Positions 6,312 to 10,583 of a DNA stretch of 10,583 nt are shown here, piece by piece (the stretch's first letter is position 1; every line of letters starts with the position of its first letter). The notes below the pieces were generated by a model. It searched no databases and was not told the origin of the DNA. It saw only the letters and a list, made by a program, of their open reading frames with translations. Both the position numbers and the translations under genes were made by a program. Origin of the DNA: Rhodobacterales bacterium (GTDB taxonomy: Bacteria > Pseudomonadota > Alphaproteobacteria > Rhodobacterales > Rhodobacteraceae); assembly GCA_009992615.1 (NCBI GenBank), contig JAACVA010000097.1:1-10583 (forward strand), given 5' to 3'.

Positions 6312-7236
6312 CAGCAGCGGCCGCAGCGCGGCGGGCCTGATCCTCGGGTTTCCAGCGGCGGTGGATCCAGAACCATTGTTCCATATGCCGCCTCACCATG
6401 CGCTCCAGACTGTCGTTCAGCCCTTGGGTTACGGTTTCAGGATCGCCCGGTGGGATTGGCGCATCCAGCACGATCTCAAAGCTCAGCCCGTCTGCCTGTC
6501 GCACGCCATAGATCGGGATCACCACCGCACCATATTTCAGCGCCCATTCGGCGGTTGAGGTGGCGGTTGGGGCCGGTTGGCCGAAAAACAACAGTTTCGC
6601 GCCGTCGGTGGCGTAGACATCAATCAGGATTCCGATGGAATTGCCGGCCTTCAGGTGCCCGACAAATCCGGCCAGCCCTTTGCGCGTGGCGGGAAACACC
6701 GGCTGGGCAATGGTGCCGATGGCGCGGACATAGTGATCGTTGAACCGTCGGTTCTTCATCTCGCGGTACAGCGCACCCAGTGGAAAACCCTGGTGCGCGA
6801 GCGCTGCACGCGGCACATCGTAATTGCCGAAATGGCCAGTCACAAGGATTGTCGGGCGGCCTTCCGCCCGGGCCTGTTGCAGGGCAGGCAGGCCTGGCCC
6901 GGTCAGCGGGGTGTCTTTCACGCGGTCCTTGAACTGGGCCCCCGAATAGATTTCGATCAGGGTGCGCCCGGCATTGTCGGGCACGGCACGCATCAGGCGA
7001 CGCACCTCATGTTCGGGCAGATCGGGCATCACATGCGCCAGATTGGCGCGCACCCGCCGGTCCCAGCCCAGCAGTGGCGCCACGATGCGGGAAACGATCC
7101 AGCCCATCAGCGGCACCCGCACCCGATAGGGCAGGGTTTGCGCAACACCCAGGATCGCGCGGATTGCGATGTTTTGCAGAGCTTCACGCATCGGGCGGAA
7201 GAATAAACCCGGCGTGTTGTTCACCGTGCCAGCCAT
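6256..7236 (-). CDS. LpxL/HtrB-like lipid A or lysophospholipid acyltransferase
   Basis: Such enzymes transfer a fatty acyl chain from acyl-ACP or acyl-CoA to a lipid A or lysolipid acceptor at the inner membrane. The first part after the start (RAILGVAQTLPYRVRVPLMGWIVSRIVAPLLGW) is hydrophobic, followed by RVRANLAHVMPDL, a usual LpxL-family block. The catalytic HX4D motif is H135-FGNY-D140 within VTGHFGNYDVPRAA. Near the end, EQWFWIHRRWKP is the characteristic C-terminal family motif. The start is uncertain: ATG at 7236 was taken (326 residues); GTG at 7266 and ATG at 7191 are also in frame, and none has a strong ribosome binding site. The last 17 residues, proline-rich (PPPPDHTPPPEL end), are encoded inside the DUF1223 gene on the other strand and are probably not part of the fold. 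The exact acceptor is unknown. Confidence 0.88.
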   Translation of the reverse strand: MAGTVNNTPGLFFRPMREALQNIAIRAILGVAQTLPYRVRVPLMGWIVSRIVAPLLGWDRRVRANLAHVMPDLPEHEVRRLMRAVPDNAGRTLIEIYSGAQFKDRVKDTPLTGPGLPALQQARAEGRPTILVTGHFGNYDVPRAALAHQGFPLGALYREMKNRRFNDHYVRAIGTIAQPVFPATRKGLAGFVGHLKAGNSIGILIDVYATDGAKLLFFGQPAPTATSTAEWALKYGAVVIPIYGVRQADGLSFEIVLDAPIPPGDPETVTQGLNDSLERMVRRHMEQWFWIHRRWKPEDQARRAAAAAVNPTGRPPPPDHTPPPEL

Positions 7237-7354
7237 ACAGACCGGCCCCCGCAATCCAGAATTCACCCAACTGCATTATCGCATCACATCCAGTCAGAAT
7301 AGTAGGAGAATGAAGCCGAGTATCCGGGCAATGCCCCCGAACCCGAACCAAGCG

Positions 7355-7993
7355 TCATCTCGGGGCGCGGGCCTGCGCTGTGCCTATCATGCTGTCGCGT
7401 GTCACCAGGGTGGCCAACTGCGCCTCGTTCAGGTGTTCGGTGCCGGAAGGGCGCACCGGAATGACAATATACCGCATGTCGGCTGTCGAATCATGCACCC
7501 GGATCGTCGTGGTATCGGGCAGCGTCAATCCGAATTCGGCCAGCACCCGACGCGGTTCAATCACCACGCGGCTGCGATATTCGCGCGTTTTGTACCAGTC
7601 AGGCGACAGACCCAACAGGTTGCGTGGATAACAGCTGCACAGGGTGCAAACGATGATATTGTGCACATCGCCGGTGTTTTCCACGGCGATCAGGCGCAGT
7701 GCGCCGATGTCGAACCCCATTTCACGGCTGGCGGCGCTTGCGTCGTGCAGCAGGCGGTCGCGAAATGCCGGATCGCTCCAGGCGCGGGCAACGACGCGGG
7801 CGCCATCGGCAGGGCTGCGGGCATCCATGGCGTCGATCTGGGAGGCAATTTCAGCCTGAGATGTCACGCCTTTTTCGACCAGTAATTCGCGCAGTGCAAT
7901 TTCCATCGTCTGCCAATAGGTCAACGGCGCGTCGTTGTCGGCGCGGTAAGGGTGGCCAGAGGAGCTGAGATGATCGTGATGATCGTGGGGCAT
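7355..7993 (-). CDS. nthA: Nitrile hydratase alpha subunit, Co-type (or thiocyanate hydrolase gamma-like)
   Basis: The alpha subunit carries the metal centre that hydrates nitriles to amides. The 212-residue product has V-C116-T-L-C119-S-C121, the metal-binding claw. Threonine in the second position is the cobalt-type pattern (iron types have CSLCSC). LGLSPDWYKTREYRSRVV (127-144) is the usual family block after the claw. Two residues directly after CYP are RN where most family members have WP, as I recall it. The start is ATG at 7993, one base after the stop of the preceding gene, implying translational coupling; the longer in-frame opening to 8176 runs through that gene and is rejected. The N-terminus MPHDHHDHLSSSGH is histidine-rich, which may bind metal. 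No activator or cobalt chaperone gene is in the window. The substrate could be a nitrile or thiocyanate. Confidence 0.92.
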   Translation of the reverse strand: MPHDHHDHLSSSGHPYRADNDAPLTYWQTMEIALRELLVEKGVTSQAEIASQIDAMDARSPADGARVVARAWSDPAFRDRLLHDASAASREMGFDIGALRLIAVENTGDVHNIIVCTLCSCYPRNLLGLSPDWYKTREYRSRVVIEPRRVLAEFGLTLPDTTTIRVHDSTADMRYIVIPVRPSGTEHLNEAQLATLVTRDSMIGTAQARAPR

Positions 7994-7994
7994 G

Positions 7995-8297
7995 TCAGAC
8001 GGTTTCTTCCAGCCAGTGGCCATAGATTTCAGCGTCCAGTGTGTCGTCGGGGCGTTCGGCCCGCGCGCCCCAGATATCGGCCATGGTAAACCGTACACGG
8101 TACAGCGGCAGGGACGCGCCAGGCAGGCCATAGGCCAGTTGTTCAGGGTTGCCGGACAAACCAAGGCAGCGCTCAATCACGCCGGCCTTGCCGCGCAGGT
8201 AGTGGGGCGTGCGAATGTGGCCCGGTGGCTGCATCCCGCGCACACGCACAGCTGTGCCGGGGCCGACGTCAAGCACCCGCAAGCGAAGCCTGCCCAT
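7995..8297 (-). CDS. Nitrile hydratase beta subunit, C-terminal (SH3-like) half as a separate frame
   Basis: A 100-residue product if started at ATG 8297; a GTG (at the V of VLDVG) would give a slightly shorter form overlapping the previous stop by 8 nt. It has TAVRVRG, then GHIRTPHYLRGKAGVIE (26-42), the conserved beta C-domain signature with arginines that in known enzymes face the modified cysteines of alpha. PLYRVRF.M.DIWG and DAEIYGHWLE close the domain as in full-length beta subunits. It has no strong ribosome binding site. It overlaps the N-terminal half gene by 29 nt in a +1 frame and is followed by alpha after 1 nt. It is either a natural separate subunit, as in thiocyanate hydrolase, or the product of a +1 frameshift in a fused gene. 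Confidence 0.8.
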   Translation of the reverse strand: MGRLRLRVLDVGPGTAVRVRGMQPPGHIRTPHYLRGKAGVIERCLGLSGNPEQLAYGLPGASLPLYRVRFTMADIWGARAERPDDTLDAEIYGHWLEETV

Positions 8298-8628
8298 AGG
8301 TGGACCCGCGGCGCGCCACCTGTTCCATCTTCTCGCCCAGTTCAGCCAAGGTGTAAACTCCGGATTCAACCAGATTCTGATTGACCGCTGCGATCCAGCG
8401 GTCGTAATACGACATTGTTTCAAAGGCGCCCGGCCCCATATCCTCAATCGCGCGGCGCAACCCGTCGACTGTGAAATGCCCCTTGGTCGTCATCAGCACC
8501 ATCAGCGCATCGACCCGCTTTTCCCAGAGGGCAAAGTCATGTTCGACAGGCCGACCGTTCTGCTGCTGCAGCGGGCCGGCGGCATCGCCGCCCATGTCGT
8601 GCCAACGCTTGTTCTGCAAAATATCCAC
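8269..8628 (-). CDS. nthB: Nitrile hydratase beta subunit, N-terminal half as a separate frame
   Basis: A 119-residue product. WHDMGGDAAGPL (9-20) is the 'HD.GG..G.GP' start of beta subunits; DFALWEKRVDALMVLM (31-46) matches the 'F..W..r...L...m' helix; MSYYDRWIAAVNQNLVESG (72-90) matches 'YY..W...l...lve.g'. It stops at TGA 8271-8269 after ASLAGA, exactly where the linker to the C-terminal domain begins in fused beta subunits. The start GTG 8628 is preceded closely by an in-frame TAA; TTG 8619 is an alternative, while ATG 8595 would remove the conserved HD. No ribosome binding site is visible, and the predicted promoter would start transcription almost at the GTG. Confidence 0.82.
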   Translation of the reverse strand: MDILQNKRWHDMGGDAAGPLQQQNGRPVEHDFALWEKRVDALMVLMTTKGHFTVDGLRRAIEDMGPGAFETMSYYDRWIAAVNQNLVESGVYTLAELGEKMEQVARRGSTYGQASLAGA

Positions 8629-8634
8629 ATTTTG

Positions 8635-8663
8635 AGGTTAGATACTGCGCGCCGGGCTGTCAA
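8635..8663 (-). promoter_or_regulatory. Predicted sigma70-type promoter of the nitrile hydratase cluster
   Basis: On the minus strand a perfect -35 TTGACA (8663-8658) and a weak -10 TAACCT (8640-8635) are 17 bp apart, within the 95-bp gap between fliG and the first nitrile hydratase frame. The expected transcription start is within a base or two of the GTG at 8628, which implies a leaderless or nearly leaderless message if that start is used. Confidence 0.55.
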
Positions 8664-8723
8664 TTGCAAGTGGAGCGCAGTCGGGGGGCGGATGAGTATT
8701 TCCGGCAAGAAGAAGCCGGGCGT

Positions 8724-9812
8724 TCAGGTGTCATCCTCACCGGTGGCAAGCTGAATTTCGTTGCGGTCCAACAGCGCCCGGATGGCGGTGATCACCTCCG
8801 TTCGGGCGGCTTCGGCGCGTTTCTGCTTGATCGGCCTGGCCTCGCCCGCCTCGTCTTGCAGGGTGCCAGCCATGCGTTTTGACATGTTTTGCAAAAGAAA
8901 TTCCACCGCTTCGTTGGTTGTCGCATCGGCACTGGCTACCACTGCGACTAGAGTTTCCTGCGGCACGCCGCGCAAGATGGCGGGCACGTCCAGCGGTTTG
9001 ATGCGCTGGGGGATGTCCGGGAAGGTGAAGATCGCGCGACGTACCTCATCGGCAAAGGCAGCATCATCTTCCGTCAACCCGGCGAGCACGTCATCGCGCG
9101 TGGCACTGGCCGAAACATTCAGGATCGCCCCCACCCGCGCCACTGCGCCGGTGGCAAAGGCGCGCGGCGGTTCCGCCTTGAGTTCGGCCGCCAGCGAAAG
9201 ACCGATGCGGCGCACCGTGTCAGGATCGACATTGGCGGTTTCCGACATCGCAAAGGTCAGACGGCGGGCCTTTTCGCCGGGCAGTTTGCCCAGAATTTCG
9301 GCGGCTTTGGCGACCTTCAGCTTGGACAACACCACTGCGCCCACCTCGGGCGACTGGCGTTCCAGCAGCGGCAGAAGCGTGTTGAGTTCAAATCTCGCCA
9401 GGCTTTCCCACGGGTCATTGAACCAGACCATGCCGGCCTGTTTGCGCAGCCGCGCCGCCATGTCGGTGCTGATCACACCACCCAAAATCGACAGAGCCCC
9501 TTCCAGCCCACCGGGAAACACCAGACCGATGCTGTCGAGTTCATTGGCGAATTCTTCGATCACCGATTTCAGCGTGGCGCGATCAACATAGCGCATCTGG
9601 CTCATCTGGGTGGTAAGCTCGGCTTGTAACGGCTCGGGCAGGCTGGCCAAAGGCAGGCTGGCCCCTTCGGCCAGCAGCAGGCGCACGACAATGGCAGCCT
9701 TCTGGCGGCGGTTCAGACCGTTGCCGGTGCGCAGGCTGCTGAGGCGCCCCCCGGCGGGGGGGCGGACAGGCGCGACGGTATGAGTATTGGGCAAAGCAAG
9801 TTCGGTTGTCAC
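8724..9812 (-). CDS. fliG: Flagellar motor switch protein FliG
   Basis: FliG forms the part of the flagellar C-ring that contacts the MS ring and the MotA stator and transmits torque. The product is 362 residues, close to the family's length. The N domain (about 32-130) includes LNRRQKAAIVVRLLLAEG; the middle domain (about 134-210) has LLPLLERQSPEVGAVVLSKL in place of the usual EHPQT...L..L motif; the C domain (about 225-355) contains IFTFPDI, which matches the MFxF hinge, then IPQRIKPLDVPAILRGV, the charged torque helix region. The divergence from E. coli is as expected for Rhodobacterales. The start is GTG 9812 with GGAAGG (9826-9821) eight bases upstream. No other flagellar gene is in the window. 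A small CCGGC/GCCGG hairpin (8702-8719) follows the stop. Confidence 0.9.
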   Translation of the reverse strand: MTTELALPNTHTVAPVRPPAGGRLSSLRTGNGLNRRQKAAIVVRLLLAEGASLPLASLPEPLQAELTTQMSQMRYVDRATLKSVIEEFANELDSIGLVFPGGLEGALSILGGVISTDMAARLRKQAGMVWFNDPWESLARFELNTLLPLLERQSPEVGAVVLSKLKVAKAAEILGKLPGEKARRLTFAMSETANVDPDTVRRIGLSLAAELKAEPPRAFATGAVARVGAILNVSASATRDDVLAGLTEDDAAFADEVRRAIFTFPDIPQRIKPLDVPAILRGVPQETLVAVVASADATTNEAVEFLLQNMSKRMAGTLQDEAGEARPIKQKRAEAARTEVITAIRALLDRNEIQLATGEDDT

Positions 9813-9830
9813 TAGTCAGGCCTTCCGGCA

Positions 9831-9846
9831 GGTCGATGGATCGACC
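9831..9846. repeat. 7-bp inverted repeat upstream of fliG
   Basis: GGTCGAT (9831-9837) and ATCGACC (9840-9846) are perfect inverted arms around GG. It lies 19-34 bases upstream of the fliG GTG, just beyond the ribosome binding site. It could be an operator or an mRNA leader structure; the 2-nt gap is too tight for a simple hairpin loop without opening a pair. Confidence 0.35.
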
Positions 9847-9977
9847 AAAGATGTGACAGAGACAAGTTAACAGGAGGTTCGCCGCGCAGCGCCGCAAGGA
9901 CAAAAACCGCAGGCAGGCTTTGTGCAACAGGTGGTAAAATCCGGCGACGGCGCGAAAAACTGATGCTGGTCAAGTGG

Positions 9978-10160
9978 TTAGCTGGTGGTTTGTGCCACGC
10001 AGGTTTCGGTTGTGGCGTCTGGCATGGTCCCTTCGGCGCTGGACATTACTGTCATGTGTGCTTTGTTCCCGGAACAGCCCTGCGCCACCGTCAAGGCCGG
10101 CAGCACGGTCAGAAACGGCGCCAGAACAGCGGCGGCGAGAATCGCTCTGACTTTCATCAT
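9978..10160 (-). CDS. Small secreted two-cysteine protein, function unknown
   Basis: About 60 residues. The start is one of two adjacent ATG codons (10160 or 10157), with a weak GAAGA ahead. A clear signal peptide (MMKVRAILAAAVLAPFLTVL, PALTVAQG) precedes a mature part of about 30 residues with two cysteines: GCSGNK near the new N-terminus and ETCVAQ near the end, so one disulfide is possible. The stretch SSAEGTMPDATTETCV recalls small secreted Rhodobacteraceae proteins with a 'C.EGt.wD....C' pattern, from memory, in which case a cysteine would be replaced by serine here. VAQGC is a poor lipobox, so a lipoprotein is unlikely. It lies 93 bases after purB on the same strand. Confidence 0.6.
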   Translation of the reverse strand: MMKVRAILAAAVLAPFLTVLPALTVAQGCSGNKAHMTVMSSAEGTMPDATTETCVAQTTS

Positions 10161-10249
10161 GCAATCTTCTGTCAGTTGATGTAACATGCGCAAAGCGTGA
10201 GACGGAGCAGCGATTGCCGAAAGTGAAGACCGCGACCGGATACCACAAA

Positions 10250-10262
10250 GGCGTCAGACGCC
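10250..10262 (-). terminator. Short hairpin at the purB stop codon
   Basis: GGCGT-CTG-ACGCC on the minus strand spans the purB stop and is followed by only three T residues (CCTTTGTGG). It is a weak terminator candidate; it may instead be coincidental. Confidence 0.25.
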
Positions 10263-10583
10263 GAAAACCCGGGCAAAAATCGTATCGACGTGTTTTGTGT
10301 GATAGGCGACATCGAACTTTTCCTCGATCTCGGCGGGGGACAGGGCCGCTGTCACCTCGGGGTCGGCCAACAGCTCGGTCTTGAAATCGGCACCGTGTTC
10401 CCAAACCTTCATCGCGTTGCGCTGGACCAGTTTATAGCTGTCCTCGCGGCTGACTCCGGCCTGGGTCAGGGCCAGCAACACACGTTGGCTCATCACAAGG
10501 CCGCGGAATTTGTTCATATTGGCCAGCATCGTGTCGGGATAGATCACCAGCTTGTCGATCAGCCCGGTCAGGCGGGACAGAGC
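10254..10583 (-). CDS. purB: Adenylosuccinate lyase, C-terminal part (5' end outside window)
   Basis: Adenylosuccinate lyase splits fumarate from SAICAR and from adenylosuccinate in purine synthesis. The frame is open to the right edge, giving 109 visible residues from ALSRLTGLIDKLVIYPD. YPDTMLANMNKFRGLVMSQR matches the 'yPe.M..Nl....Gl.fSqr' block, and SYKLVQRNAMKVWE matches 'aYe.VQrnAm..we'. The end KHVDTIFARVFGV is the usual C-terminus. It ends with TGA at 10256-10254. Confidence 0.95.
   Translation of the reverse strand, partial: ALSRLTGLIDKLVIYPDTMLANMNKFRGLVMSQRVLLALTQAGVSREDSYKLVQRNAMKVWEHGADFKTELLADPEVTAALSPAEIEEKFDVAYHTKHVDTIFARVFGV

Noticed and set aside
7237..7354. Possible accessory (activator) gene after the alpha subunit
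   Set aside because: The 118-bp gap is too short and has no suitable frame; it holds only a small direct repeat (CCCGAA twice) and no clear promoter.
7994..8176. Longer start for the nitrile hydratase alpha subunit
   Set aside because: The extension runs through the beta C-terminal frame, while the ATG at 7993 sits one base after that frame's stop.
8265..8275. Programmed +1 frameshift at GCT TGA C, recalling the prfB CTT TGA C site
   Set aside because: The stop and next base match the RF2-type context, but an alanine tRNA on GCT would re-pair poorly with CTT and no Shine-Dalgarno-like stimulator sits at the needed distance. Kept only as a remote option.

Overview
The window looks like chromosome from an alphaproteobacterium of the Rhodobacterales (Roseobacter type). 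Pointers are the GC-rich coding sequence, a circularly permuted two-piece tmRNA gene, a FliG of the divergent Rhodobacterales type, and an alphaproteobacterial-style AcnA. This assignment is inferred from family resemblance; no search was run.

Layout from left to right. (1) The 3' part of a formate/nitrite transporter family gene on the + strand (to 478). (2) Two stem-loops (490-585), then a permuted ssrA (tmRNA) gene on the minus strand at about 741-1058. It has a recognisable promoter, a 7-bp acceptor stem ending in ACCA, and a 12-residue tag reading frame (ANNNHAPVAVAA). (3) A mobile-DNA graveyard at 1166-2266: a possible gpW-like head-tail joining remnant, a phage terminase large subunit (GpA type) broken by two stops and two frameshifts, and an IS3-family remnant in which the start of orfA is fused to the end of orfB. 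(4) acnA, aconitate hydratase, minus strand (2593-5370). (5) A divergent DUF1223 secreted thioredoxin-fold protein (5616-6311), whose 3' end overlaps by 56 bp the 3' end of a convergent LpxL/HtrB-like acyltransferase. (6) A minus-strand cluster for a nitrile hydratase or thiocyanate-hydrolase-like enzyme. The usual beta subunit is carried by two overlapping reading frames (N-terminal half 8269-8628, C-terminal half 7995-8297), followed after 1 nt by the alpha subunit with the Co-type CTLCSC metal motif. (7) fliG, a small secreted cysteine-containing protein, and the C-terminal part of purB running off the right edge, all minus strand.

How the parts relate. purB, acnA, fliG and the acyltransferase are ordinary housekeeping or surface genes. 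The nitrile hydratase cluster is an apparent stand-alone operon with its own promoter (8635-8663). The most noteworthy points are the split beta subunit, the non-coding tmRNA gene that protein-gene calling alone would miss, and the decayed phage and IS DNA lying against that tmRNA gene. I found no convincing wholly new system. The three-gene nitrile hydratase arrangement is the best candidate for follow-up.
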